Shown piece by piece: positions 30,072 to 38,276 of a DNA stretch of 64,000 nt. Within the stretch, counting starts at the first letter, position 1. Each line of letters opens with the position of its first letter. Made by a program: the position numbers and the translations under genes. The DNA is from Frigoribacterium sp. PhB116 (GTDB taxonomy: Bacteria; Actinomycetota; Actinomycetes; Actinomycetales; Microbacteriaceae), in NCBI RefSeq assembly GCF_004364285.1, contig NZ_SOBE01000002.1, positions 806,001 to 870,000 on the forward strand. Direction: 5' to 3'. The notes beneath the pieces are model-generated. The model worked only from the letters and a program-made list of their open reading frames with translations, searched no databases and had not been told where the DNA came from.

Positions 30072-30620
30072 ATGCCCGACGCCACTGCCCTCGACGAGAG
30101 GGTGACCACCCGACCGGCCGACGCTCCCGGCGTCGACCCAGCCGCCGCCTCCTCGGCGACGTCCTCCGTGCCCGCCCGCGCCGCCGTCTCGGTGCGCGTG
30201 GCGAGCCGCCTCCGTGAGCTCGCGACCTTCGGCCTCGTCGGCGGCATCGCCTTCGTCGTCGACGTGGGCGTCTACAACCTGCTGCGCGTCACGCTGCTCG
30301 ACGACAAGCCGATCGGCGCGAAGGTGATCTCGGTGATCATCGCGACCGCCGTCGCGTGGCTCGGCAACCGCTACCTCACGTTCCGTGCCGACCGCGGCCG
30401 TGCCGTGCTCAAGGAGGCCGTCGTCTTCGGCCTCGTGAACGTCGGGGGGCTGGCCATCGCCTCCCTGTGCCTCTTCGTGTCGCACTACGTGCTCGGCCAC
30501 ACCAGCCAGCTCGCCGACAACATCGCGGCGAACGGCGTCGGGCTCGTGCTCGGCACGGCGTTCCGCTACGTCGCCTACCGCTGGTTCGTCTTCGCGCCGG
30601 CCACGGCCGACGCCCGCTGA
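30072..30620 (+). CDS. GtrA family flippase-like membrane protein
   Basis: 182 residues. After a 50-residue disordered Ala/Thr-rich N-terminus come four helices of the GtrA family: LRELATFGLVGGIAFVVDVGVYNLLR, then ISVIIATAVAWLGNRYLTFR, AVVFGLVNVGGLAIASLCLFVSHYV, and IAANGVGLVLGTAFRYVAYRWFVF. GtrA proteins are implicated in flipping undecaprenyl-linked sugars, so this is the probable lipid-sugar flippase of the polysaccharide locus. A set of 16-bp tandem repeats follows the stop. Confidence 0.88.
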   Translation: MPDATALDERVTTRPADAPGVDPAAASSATSSVPARAAVSVRVASRLRELATFGLVGGIAFVVDVGVYNLLRVTLLDDKPIGAKVISVIIATAVAWLGNRYLTFRADRGRAVLKEAVVFGLVNVGGLAIASLCLFVSHYVLGHTSQLADNIAANGVGLVLGTAFRYVAYRWFVFAPATADAR

Positions 30621-30621
30621 C

Positions 30622-30669
30622 CGCACCACCTGCACCGCGCACCACCTGCACCGCGCACCACCCGCACTG
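30622..30669. repeat. 16-bp tandem repeats upstream of the glycosyltransferase
   Basis: Two exact copies and one 14/16 copy of CGCACCACCTGCACCG, followed by a 9-bp CACCATCGG series (about 30672-30698). All lie in the 145-base gap between the gtrA-like gene and the family-2 glycosyltransferase, so they sit in a shared transcript or in the glycosyltransferase leader. Confidence 0.85.
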
Positions 30670-30765
30670 CGCACCATCGGCACCATCGGCACCATCCCGC
30701 TCGCGGCACCCGACCGTCGCGATCCGGAGACCACCTCCCACCCCTGACCCGACAGGAGAACGACC

Positions 30766-32259
30766 GTGTCGACTGACCCGACGCACCCCGTGCACTCCCT
30801 GCTCGCCGCCGGCGAGCCCCAGCCCCTGCTGACGCCGCAGGCACCCACGAGCCCTGACCAGTTCGTGCCCAACCGCGGCGCCACGTCGGGCGCGGGGGAG
30901 GCCCTCTCGGGCTTCTCGCTGCCCGACTGGAGCCCCTTCGAGTGGATCGGCTACTCGTCGCTCGTCCTCGTGTCGCTGCTGCTGACCGCGGTGGCCGTCT
31001 CGACGCTGTGGTGGATGCTGCACGCCTGGCGCTCGAAGGACAACCTCGAGGGCAGCCAGTTCAGCTCCGACCCCCTCGACGCGCGCCACTCGTTCACCCT
31101 GCTGGTCCCCGGACGGCACGAGGAGGAGGTCATGGGCCAGACCCTCGACCGCCTCGCGCTGCAGGACCACCCCGACTTCGAGATCATCGCGATCGTCGGC
31201 CACGACGACCCGGGCACCGAGCGCGTCGCCCGTGAGGCCGCGGCACGCCACCCCGACCTGATCCGCGTGGTCGTCGACTCGAGCGTCCCCAAGAACAAGC
31301 CCAAGGCGCTGAACCTCGCGCTGCAGACCTCGCGCGGCGAGATCGTCGGCGTGTTCGACGCCGAGGACGAGGTGCACCCCCGCCTCCTGACGCTCGTCGA
31401 CTCGCGCTTCAGCGAGACCGACGCGGACGTCGTCCAGGGCGGCGTGCAGCTGATGAACTTCCAGTCGAGCTGGTGGAGCCTCCGCAACGTGCTCGAGTAC
31501 TACTTCTGGTTCCGCTCGCGCCTGCACTTCCACGCCAAGGAGAAGTTCATCCCGCTCGGCGGCAACACCGTCTTCGTCCGCAAGGACTGGCTGGACTGGT
31601 CCGAGGGCTGGGACGCCGAGTGCCTCGCCGAGGACTGCGAGCTGGGCGTCCGCCTGTCGAGCGCCGGCGCGAAGGTCGTCGTCGCCTACAGCCCCGAGGT
31701 CGTCACCCGCGAGGAGACCCCCGGCACGTTCGTCTCGCTGCTGAAGCAGCGCACCCGCTGGAACCAGGGCTTCATGCAGGTCTACGGCAAGGGCGAGTGG
31801 AAGAAGCTGCCGCGCCTGCGCCAGCGCCTCATGGCTCGCTACCTGCTGACCATGCCCTTCATCCAGGCGGCCACGGGCCTCCTGATCCCGATCTCCGTCA
31901 TCCTGATCTTCACGATCAAGGTGCCGACGGCCATCGCGCTCGTCTCGTTCATCCCGCTGGCGCCGACCCTGGTGCTGCTGGCCGTCGAGTTCACCGGCCT
32001 CCGGGAGTTCGGCCGCACCTACGGCCAGAAGGTCCGGGCCCGCGACTACTTCCGGCTGATCTGGGGCCTCATCCCGTACCAGATCTTCCTCGCCCTCGCC
32101 GCCGTGCGAGCCGTCTTCCGTCAGATCCGGGGCATGAACGCCTGGGAGAAGACGGAGCACACCGGAGCCCACCGCCCCGCCGAGACCCCTGCCCCGCAGG
32201 AGGCGCCTCGCGCGTCCCAGCAGGAGCCCGCCCTCGCCATGACCGGAGGTGACCGATGA
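30766..32259 (+). CDS. Processive family-2 glycosyltransferase (beta-glucan synthase-like)
   Basis: 497 residues. One transmembrane helix (about 61-83) precedes a GT-A catalytic domain with HDDPG (146-150), DAED (198-201), the acceptor acid in LAEDCELG (289-290) and QRTRW (328-332). QxxRW is the hallmark of processive synthases such as cellulose, hyaluronan and chitin synthases. Three or four helices follow (about 350-430), then a 60-residue disordered tail. No PilZ domain is present, so direct c-di-GMP control as in BcsA is unlikely. The stop overlaps the next gene by four bases. The GH8 glucanase downstream favours a beta-1,4-glucan-like product. Confidence 0.88.
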   Translation: MSTDPTHPVHSLLAAGEPQPLLTPQAPTSPDQFVPNRGATSGAGEALSGFSLPDWSPFEWIGYSSLVLVSLLLTAVAVSTLWWMLHAWRSKDNLEGSQFSSDPLDARHSFTLLVPGRHEEEVMGQTLDRLALQDHPDFEIIAIVGHDDPGTERVAREAAARHPDLIRVVVDSSVPKNKPKALNLALQTSRGEIVGVFDAEDEVHPRLLTLVDSRFSETDADVVQGGVQLMNFQSSWWSLRNVLEYYFWFRSRLHFHAKEKFIPLGGNTVFVRKDWLDWSEGWDAECLAEDCELGVRLSSAGAKVVVAYSPEVVTREETPGTFVSLLKQRTRWNQGFMQVYGKGEWKKLPRLRQRLMARYLLTMPFIQAATGLLIPISVILIFTIKVPTAIALVSFIPLAPTLVLLAVEFTGLREFGRTYGQKVRARDYFRLIWGLIPYQIFLALAAVRAVFRQIRGMNAWEKTEHTGAHRPAETPAPQEAPRASQQEPALAMTGGDR

Positions 32260-34259
32260 CCAGCACGCTGAACCGCCCGACGGCGGTCGACGACCGCATC
32301 GCCACGGCGCCGCGTCGTCCCGGCACGCCCGTGCAGCCTGCCCCCGCACGCTCGCCGGGGTGGCTCCGCCGCCACGGCGCCAGCCTCGTCTGGCTGCTGC
32401 CCCTGATGGCGATCGCCGCCGTCGTGCAGGCCTTCAACATGGCCGGCTCGCCGCAGCGGATCGACGACGAGGGCACGTATACGGCCCAGGCCTGGGCCGT
32501 CCAGAACCTCGGAGAGCTCGCCCACTACACCTACTGGTACGACCACCCCCCGGTGGGCTGGCTGCAGATCTCGGCCTACACGGCCCTGACCGGAGCCTTC
32601 GACCGCTACGACGTCGCGGTGCTGGCCGGCCGCGAGGCGATGCTCGCCTTCACCGTCGTCGCGGTCGCCCTGCTCTGGCTGCTCGCCCGCAAGCTGGGCC
32701 TCAGCCGCCCCGCCGCGGCCGTCGCCGGCCTCGTGTTCGCCGTGTCGCCGCTGGCCCTCCAGTTCCACCGGACGGTCTACCTCGACAACGTGGCCACGCC
32801 GTGGCTGCTCGCCGCGTTCGTCTTCGCCCTCAGCAAGCGCTACCAGCTCGCCGGCTTCGCCGCCGCCTCCGTCTCGTTCGGCATCGCGGTGCTCTCGAAG
32901 GAGACGTACCTGCTCGCCCTGCCGTTCCTGGCCTGGATGATGTGGCGCGGCGCCGACAAGTCGACCCGTCGCTACACGCTCTCGATCGCGGGCAGCCTGC
33001 TCGTGCTCGTCGGCCTCGGCTACGTCGCGCTCGCCGCCGTCAAGGGAGAGCTGCTGCCGGGCGCCGGCCGGGTCAGCCTCCTCGAGGGCATCCAGTTCCA
33101 GCTCGCGACCCGTGAGGCGAGCGGCTCGGTGTTCGACACCGGCAGCCTCTTCTTCGCGACGGTCTCGCAGTGGTGGCAGCTCGACCAGGTGCTGATCGTG
33201 GTCGGCACCCTCGCCTCCGTCGTCGGCCTCTTCATGAAGCGGGTCCGCCCGATCGCCGTGATGATGGTCTTCCTGATCGCGTTCATGTTCCGTCCCGGCG
33301 GCTACCTGCCGGTGCCGTACGTCATCATGCTGCTGCCGTTCGCGGCGCTGCTGATCGCCGCGGTCACGGACGCCGCCGTGAAGTCGGTGCGGGCACGACG
33401 GGCCGGTGCCGTCTCGACGGCCGCTGTGCGCACGGGGTCCGTCACGTGGATCGCGCTCACCGTCGCCGCCGTGGTGGCGCTGGTGCCCCTCTGGGCCGTC
33501 CAGCTGCGCGGGTTCCTCGACTCCGACCTCGACGCGCCGATGCGCAACGCCGAGACCTGGGTCGAGACCAACGTCCCCAAGGACAGCCGCCTCCTCGTCG
33601 ACGACGCGGTGTGGGTCGACCTGGTCCGTGCCGGCTTCGCCCGGGACAACGTGATCTGGTTCTACAAGATCGACACCGACGGCGCCGTCCAGGCGCAGTC
33701 GCCGAACGGCTGGCGCGACTCGGACTACCTGTTCGAGACCGAGTCGGTCCGGACCTCGGGAGCAGGATCGCCCGATGTGCGCTCGGCGCTCGAGAGCTCG
33801 ACGGTCGTCGCCTCCTTCGGCGACGGCGACCAGCAGGTGAACATCCGCCGGATCGACAGCGACGGCGCCGCCGAGGCGCAGCGCTCCGGGGACGCTGCCG
33901 CCGCCGCGCGGTCCGCCGCCGGTGCCGAGCTCGCCCAGAACCCGGACCTGCAGGTGTCGGCCACGTTCGACCAGGCCCTGCGCGACGGCCGCCTCGACCC
34001 GCGTGCCCTGATCGTCCTCGGCCAGCTCGCGGCCGCGGCGCCGATCTCGGTCGCTGACCCGGCCGCCCTGCCGGGCGAGCAGGAGTCCGTGTTCCGTCAG
34101 TTCGACGTGACGCCGCAGGGCGGCGAGACCGTCGCGCAGCTCGACACGCTCCTCCGCGGACTCGGCGACACCTACGAGCCGGCCTCGATCGAGCCGCAGG
34201 GAGACGGCCTCCGCATCACCTTCTCCGCCGTCGCCCCGTCGGGCGTCCTGTCCGACTGA
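32256..34259 (+). CDS. GT-C membrane glycosyltransferase (family 39-like)
   Basis: 667 residues with about ten predicted transmembrane helices. The first outside loop carries DDEGTYTAQAW and YDHPPVGWLQ, the acidic and DHPP-type motifs of polyprenyl-phosphate-sugar-dependent transferases (PMT/ArnT group). A soluble C-terminal domain of about 220 residues follows the last helix. It would transfer a sugar from a polyprenyl phosphate carrier outside the membrane, which fits the polyprenol-phosphate mannosyltransferase at the end of this locus. ATG start overlapping the glycosyltransferase-2 stop; a strong hairpin follows its own stop. Confidence 0.85.
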   Translation: MTSTLNRPTAVDDRIATAPRRPGTPVQPAPARSPGWLRRHGASLVWLLPLMAIAAVVQAFNMAGSPQRIDDEGTYTAQAWAVQNLGELAHYTYWYDHPPVGWLQISAYTALTGAFDRYDVAVLAGREAMLAFTVVAVALLWLLARKLGLSRPAAAVAGLVFAVSPLALQFHRTVYLDNVATPWLLAAFVFALSKRYQLAGFAAASVSFGIAVLSKETYLLALPFLAWMMWRGADKSTRRYTLSIAGSLLVLVGLGYVALAAVKGELLPGAGRVSLLEGIQFQLATREASGSVFDTGSLFFATVSQWWQLDQVLIVVGTLASVVGLFMKRVRPIAVMMVFLIAFMFRPGGYLPVPYVIMLLPFAALLIAAVTDAAVKSVRARRAGAVSTAAVRTGSVTWIALTVAAVVALVPLWAVQLRGFLDSDLDAPMRNAETWVETNVPKDSRLLVDDAVWVDLVRAGFARDNVIWFYKIDTDGAVQAQSPNGWRDSDYLFETESVRTSGAGSPDVRSALESSTVVASFGDGDQQVNIRRIDSDGAAEAQRSGDAAAAARSAAGAELAQNPDLQVSATFDQALRDGRLDPRALIVLGQLAAAAPISVADPAALPGEQESVFRQFDVTPQGGETVAQLDTLLRGLGDTYEPASIEPQGDGLRITFSAVAPSGVLSD

Positions 34260-34266
34260 CCACCGC

Positions 34267-34294
34267 GCCGGGGGTCGTCCACACGACCCCCGGC
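34267..34294 (+). terminator. Perfect 12-bp hairpin after the GT-C gene
   Basis: GCCGGGGGTCGT and ACGACCCCCGGC with a CCAC loop, seven bases after the stop. There is no U-tract. It probably attenuates read-through into the DUF4397 gene. Confidence 0.75.
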
Positions 34295-34359
34295 ACCCCT
34301 CCTCACCGCCGTCGCGCTCCCCAGGACGCGGCACACCCGACCGGAAAGGAACCATCCTC

Positions 34360-35235
34360 ATGGCACCACTGCACAGCAGCACCGCACGCACCGCCGACGT
34401 GACCGTCGCCTCCTCGACCACCACCCCGAGGCGCCGTCTCGTGACCGTCCTCGCGCTCACGGCGGCGACCGGCGTCGCCCTCGCCGGGTCGCTCGTCGGC
34501 GCCTCGCCGGCGCACGCCGCCGACGGCGACGGCTGGGTCCGCGTGGGCCACCTCTCGCCCGACACCAAGTCGGTCGACGTGACCCTGACCTCGCTCGCCG
34601 GCGGCCAGGTCGTCATGGACCTCGACGACGTCACGTTCGGCCAGGTCAGCCCGTACCAGGCGCTGACGCCCGGCACCTACGTCGTCTCGATGACCGCCGC
34701 CGACGCACCCGCCGACGCGAAGCCGGTCATCACGACGAACGTCACCGTCGACAGCGGGCAGCCGATCACGGCCCTCGCCTACGGCCCGAACGACGACCTC
34801 GAGACCCGCGTCGTCAAGGACGACCTCACCCCGCCCACGGACGGCCAGGCCAAGGTCCGCCTGTTCCAGGCCGCGACCGTCAGCAAGACCGTCTCGGTCG
34901 CGACGACGACGGGCACGACCATCGCGTCGAAGGCCTCGTTCGGCAGCGCGAGCGGCTACGCCGAGGTCGCCGCCGGCCCCTGGAGCCTCGACCTGACCGG
35001 CCAGAAGGTCACCGGCACGAGCGACGTCGACCTCGCGGCCGGCAGCATCAACACGCTGTTCGTGCTCGACAACTCGACCGGCGGGCTCACCGTCGTGCCC
35101 GTGGTCGACAGCGCGGCCACGGCGCAGGCCCCCGTGGGCGGCGTCCAGACGGGCGGCGGCTACCTGGCCGAGCACCCGGCGAAGGACGAGCCCGCCGGCT
35201 TCTGGGCCACCGTCCGCAGCTGGTTCGGGGCCTGA
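34360..35235 (+). CDS. Secreted DUF4397 domain protein
   Basis: 291 residues. A Sec signal peptide (hydrophobic LVTVLALTAATGVALAGSLVGASPAHA, cleavage after AHA about residue 50) is followed by the DUF4397 beta-sandwich region, which starts GWVRVGHLSPDTKSVDVTL and ends before residue 250. The C-terminal 35 residues include PVGGVQTGGG and an amphipathic end (FWATVRSWFGA). There is no LPxTG motif or terminal membrane anchor. The family is of unknown function and often near sortases. The start follows CCGGAAAGGAACC, the same leader sequence as before the mannosyltransferase at 37383. Confidence 0.88.
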   Translation: MAPLHSSTARTADVTVASSTTTPRRRLVTVLALTAATGVALAGSLVGASPAHAADGDGWVRVGHLSPDTKSVDVTLTSLAGGQVVMDLDDVTFGQVSPYQALTPGTYVVSMTAADAPADAKPVITTNVTVDSGQPITALAYGPNDDLETRVVKDDLTPPTDGQAKVRLFQAATVSKTVSVATTTGTTIASKASFGSASGYAEVAAGPWSLDLTGQKVTGTSDVDLAAGSINTLFVLDNSTGGLTVVPVVDSAATAQAPVGGVQTGGGYLAEHPAKDEPAGFWATVRSWFGA

Positions 35236-35240
35236 GTTCC

Positions 35241-35282
35241 CGAGGAGGCGCGGTGAGCGACCACCGTCGCCGCGCCTCCTCG
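35241..35282 (+). terminator. GAGGAGGCGCGG-family hairpin after DUF4397
   Basis: CGAGGAGGCGCGG pairs with CCGCGCCTCCTCG (13 bp plus a few inner pairs) across about 16 bases, five bases after the stop. It shares its arm sequence with hairpins at 22.65, 55.0 and 57.2 kb. Confidence 0.75.
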
Positions 35283-35364
35283 AGATCCCCCCGGAGCACC
35301 CTGCACGCAGCACCCCGCACGGACCCCGCTCCGTGAGCCACACCGAGACCCTCAGAGGAACGAC

Positions 35365-36543
35365 ATGACGAAGAAGACGAAGGCACTGCTCGCCGCAGTG
35401 GTCGTCGCGGCCGTGGCCGTGACCGCCGGCATCGCCCTCCTCGTCGTCGGAGCACCCGGCGGCGCCCCCGACCGCACCGCCGGGGGGCCTGCCGAGAGCA
35501 GCGACCCCGGCACCGGCGACAGCACTCCCGACGCCCGCAGCGCCACGCAGATCGGCGAGGACTTCCTCGACGAGTGGGTGGACGACGACGGCCGCGTCGT
35601 CCGACGAGACCAGGGCGACGACACCGTCAGCGAGGGCCAGGCCTACGGCATGCTCGTCGCCGCGGCCGTCGGTGACGAGGACCGTTTCGCCGCCATCTGG
35701 GACTGGACGAAGGAGGAGCTGGTCCGTCAGGACGGACTGCTCGCCTGGCGCTGGGCCGACGGCGTCGTCGTCGACGACATGCCCGCCAGCGACGCCGACG
35801 TCGACGCCGCCAGGGCTCTCGTGTTCGCCGGTGCGGCGTTCGACCGACCCACCTGGACCACCGAGGGAGTCCAGCTCGGCACGCACGTGCTCGACGAGAT
35901 GACGGCGAGCACCGACGTGGGGCGCATCCTGCTCCCCGGTCCCTGGGCCGCCGGCTCCGGCCCGTGGTCGTACAACCCCTCCTACGCCGCGCCGGCCGCT
36001 TTCGCGCAGCTCGGCCAGGCCAGCGGAGACCCCCGCTGGGCCGAGCTCGAGCAGGGCTCCCGCGCGGTCACGACGAACGTGCTGACCGCCACCGCCCTGC
36101 CGAGCGACTGGGCGCAGGTGCAGCGGGACGGCACCGTCGTCCCCCTGCCGAGCGCCGACGGCTCGTCGGGCACGGTCCAGTACAGCTACGACGCCGGCCG
36201 GCTCGCCCTGCGGTACGCCGAGTCGTGCGACCCGGTCGACGTGGCGCTGGCAGCGCGGCTCGCGCCCGTGCTGCAGCGCTACCCCGACCTGCCGATGCAG
36301 CTCGACCTGGGCGGCCAGGAGGTGGGCCAGGACCAGAGCCCGCTCGCCTACGCCGCGCGGGCCGCCGCGCTCGCCAGTGCGGGGGAGCCCGACGCCGCCG
36401 CGGCCGACCTCGGTCGTGCCGACGCGCTGGCACAGTCGACGCCGACCTACTACGGCGCGGCCTGGGCCGCGCTCGCCGCCCTCCAGCTCGACGACGAGGG
36501 CTCGGCCCTCGGCGCCTGCTCGCCCCTGGCGGTGTCCCGATGA
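35365..36543 (+). CDS. Family-8 glycoside hydrolase (endoglucanase)
   Basis: 392 residues. The N-terminus (KALLAAVVVAAVAVTAGIALLVV) is an uncleaved anchor or signal peptide. The GH8 signature is clear: SEGQAYGMLVAAAVGDEDRFAAIWDWT, with the catalytic acid Glu90, and MPASDADVDAARALVFAG, with the conserved Asp at 143/145. GH8 enzymes cut beta-1,4-glucans (cellulose, chitosan, xylan). BcsZ of cellulose operons belongs to this family and trims nascent chains. Length is typical. The stop overlaps the sortase ATG, coupling the two. Confidence 0.9.
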   Translation: MTKKTKALLAAVVVAAVAVTAGIALLVVGAPGGAPDRTAGGPAESSDPGTGDSTPDARSATQIGEDFLDEWVDDDGRVVRRDQGDDTVSEGQAYGMLVAAAVGDEDRFAAIWDWTKEELVRQDGLLAWRWADGVVVDDMPASDADVDAARALVFAGAAFDRPTWTTEGVQLGTHVLDEMTASTDVGRILLPGPWAAGSGPWSYNPSYAAPAAFAQLGQASGDPRWAELEQGSRAVTTNVLTATALPSDWAQVQRDGTVVPLPSADGSSGTVQYSYDAGRLALRYAESCDPVDVALAARLAPVLQRYPDLPMQLDLGGQEVGQDQSPLAYAARAAALASAGEPDAAAADLGRADALAQSTPTYYGAAWAALAALQLDDEGSALGACSPLAVSR

Positions 36544-37241
36544 CCGTGTCGCAGTTCGTCTCGTCGCACCGACGTGCCGCGGTCGCGCTCGGCGCCGCCG
36601 TGCTGCTGCTCGCCGGGGGCGCGACCGTCGCCGCCGTCGCGGCGCAGCCGGGCGGGTCCGGCGCGGACGCGCAGGGCCCGGCCCCGACCACGGCACCGGC
36701 GTCGTCCGCCTCGCCGGGCGCCGACCCCGCCAGCGGGGCCGCGGGCTCGTTCCAGGACCCGGCGGCGCCGTCGTACACCGCGCCTCCTGCGGGGGCGACG
36801 CCCGAGCGGGTGCAGATCCCGTCCATCGGGGTCGACTCGGGCCTCGAGGACCTCGGCCTCGGCGCCGCCGGCGAGCTCGACCCGCCGCAGGCGTGGGAGT
36901 CGGCCGGCTGGTACCGCGACGGCACCGTGCCCGGAGCCGTCGGACCTGCCGTCATCGCCGGGCACGTCGACTCGGGCAGCGGACCCGCCGTGTTCGTCGA
37001 CCTGGCGAAGCTGGCCGTCGGCGACGAGGTCCAGGTGACCCTGTCGACCGGCACGGTCGAGACGTTCCGCGTCACGGGCAGCGAGCGGACCCCCAAGGCG
37101 ACGTTCCCCACCAGCGACGTCTACGGCTCGACCCCGACGCCGAGCCTGCGCCTCATCACCTGCGACGGCACGTTCGACCGCTCGACCGGGCACTACGTCG
37201 ACAACCTCATCGTCTTCGCCGACCTCGTGTCGACGAGCTGA
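36540..37241 (+). CDS. Class F sortase
   Basis: 233 residues: an N-terminal membrane helix (about 12-35), a disordered linker, then a sortase barrel from about residue 88. The catalytic His142 is in VIAGHVDSGSGPAVF and Cys208 in LRLITCDGTFD. The position twelve residues after Cys, often Arg in this class, is Val220 (GHYVDN). The nearest Arg is Arg214. Sortases attach proteins or pili to the wall, yet no LPxTG substrate is encoded nearby. Its start overlaps the GH8 stop, so they are expressed together. Confidence 0.88.
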   Translation: MTVSQFVSSHRRAAVALGAAVLLLAGGATVAAVAAQPGGSGADAQGPAPTTAPASSASPGADPASGAAGSFQDPAAPSYTAPPAGATPERVQIPSIGVDSGLEDLGLGAAGELDPPQAWESAGWYRDGTVPGAVGPAVIAGHVDSGSGPAVFVDLAKLAVGDEVQVTLSTGTVETFRVTGSERTPKATFPTSDVYGSTPTPSLRLITCDGTFDRSTGHYVDNLIVFADLVSTS

Positions 37242-37304
37242 CGCCCCACACGCCCTCCGCCACACGACCCCGCGGCCGACGCACCCGACACGTCCGGTCC
37301 GCAC

Positions 37305-37328
37305 CGCACCACCGCACCACCGCACCAC
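37305..37328. repeat. 8-bp tandem repeats before the mannosyltransferase
   Basis: Three perfect copies of CGCACCAC in the 141-base gap after the sortase gene. The unit resembles the CGCACCAC start of the 16-bp repeats at 30622-30669 in the same locus. Confidence 0.8.
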
Positions 37329-37382
37329 CTCACCCGACCCGCACCGCCCTTCTCTCCGACCCGACCGGAAAGGACCACCACC

Positions 37383-38189
37383 GTGAACGACGCGCTCGTG
37401 ATCATCCCCACCTACGACGAGAGGGACAACCTCGACATGATCGTCAGCCGGACCCTCGCGTCCGGCGCTGCCGTCGACGTGCTCGTCGTCGACGACGGCT
37501 CGCCCGACGGCACCGGCGACCTCGCCGACAGCTGGGCCGCCCGCGAGCCCCGCGTGCACGTGATGCACCGCACCGAGAAGGCGGGCCTCGGCGCCGCCTA
37601 CCTCGCCGGCTTCGCCTGGGGCCTCGAGCGCGGCTACGACGCGATCGTCGAGATGGACGCCGACGGCTCGCACCACCCCGAGGACCTGCCGCGTCTTCTC
37701 GGGCTGCTCGCCGACGACGACCTCGTGCTCGGCTCGCGCTGGGTGCCGGGCGGCGAGGTCGAGAACTGGCCGCTGCGGCGTGAGCTGCTCAGCCGCGGCG
37801 GCAGCTGGTACACCCGGGGCGCCCTGGGGATCCGCGTGGCCGACACGACGGGCGGGTTCCGCGCGTTCCGTGCCTCGGCCCTCCGCCGCATCGACCTCGA
37901 CGCCGTCGAGTCGCGTGGCTACTGCTTCCAGGTCGACCTGCTCTGGCGCGCCCTCCAGGCGGGCCTCCGGGTCGTCGAGACTCCGATCACGTTCACCGAG
38001 CGCGTCCACGGCGCCTCGAAGATGAGCGGCTCGATCGTCAGGGAGTCGCTGACCAAGGTGACCCTCTGGGGTCTCCGCCGGCGAGGGCGTGCCCTCGTCG
38101 AGCTGGTCGTGCGACACCGTCGCCTGCCGAGCGTCCGCGCGACGTCGCACCGGGTCGGGCCCGTCGTGCGCCACGCGCAGGCGCGCTAG
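37383..38189 (+). CDS. Polyprenol-phosphate mannosyltransferase (Dpm1/Ppm1-like)
   Basis: 268 residues. Family-2 GT-A fold with VDVLVVDDGSPDGTGDLAD, MDADGSHHPEDLPRLL, GSRWVPGG and the C-terminal RVHGASKMSGSIVRESLTKV, all diagnostic of dolichol/polyprenol-phosphate mannose synthases. It has no C-terminal membrane domain, so it is the soluble catalytic form. It makes polyprenyl-phosphate mannose (or a similar sugar) from a nucleotide sugar, the donor type needed by the GT-C enzyme at 32256. GTG start after GGAAAGGA. Confidence 0.92.
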   Translation: MNDALVIIPTYDERDNLDMIVSRTLASGAAVDVLVVDDGSPDGTGDLADSWAAREPRVHVMHRTEKAGLGAAYLAGFAWGLERGYDAIVEMDADGSHHPEDLPRLLGLLADDDLVLGSRWVPGGEVENWPLRRELLSRGGSWYTRGALGIRVADTTGGFRAFRASALRRIDLDAVESRGYCFQVDLLWRALQAGLRVVETPITFTERVHGASKMSGSIVRESLTKVTLWGLRRRGRALVELVVRHRRLPSVRATSHRVGPVVRHAQAR

Positions 38190-38204
38190 CAGGGAGGCGG
38201 CACC

Positions 38205-38243
38205 GTCCGCACGGCAGGGGTGGTCAGCCCCGGCCGTGCGGAC
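38205..38243. terminator. Bidirectional hairpin between convergent genes
   Basis: GTCCGCACGG pairs with CCGTGCGGAC, with an inner GGGG/CCCC pairing. It lies between the convergent mannosyltransferase and treZ genes and can serve both directions. Confidence 0.75.
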
Positions 38244-38276
38244 GTCGTCATGTCCGGCCTCGGTCGAGCGCCCCGG

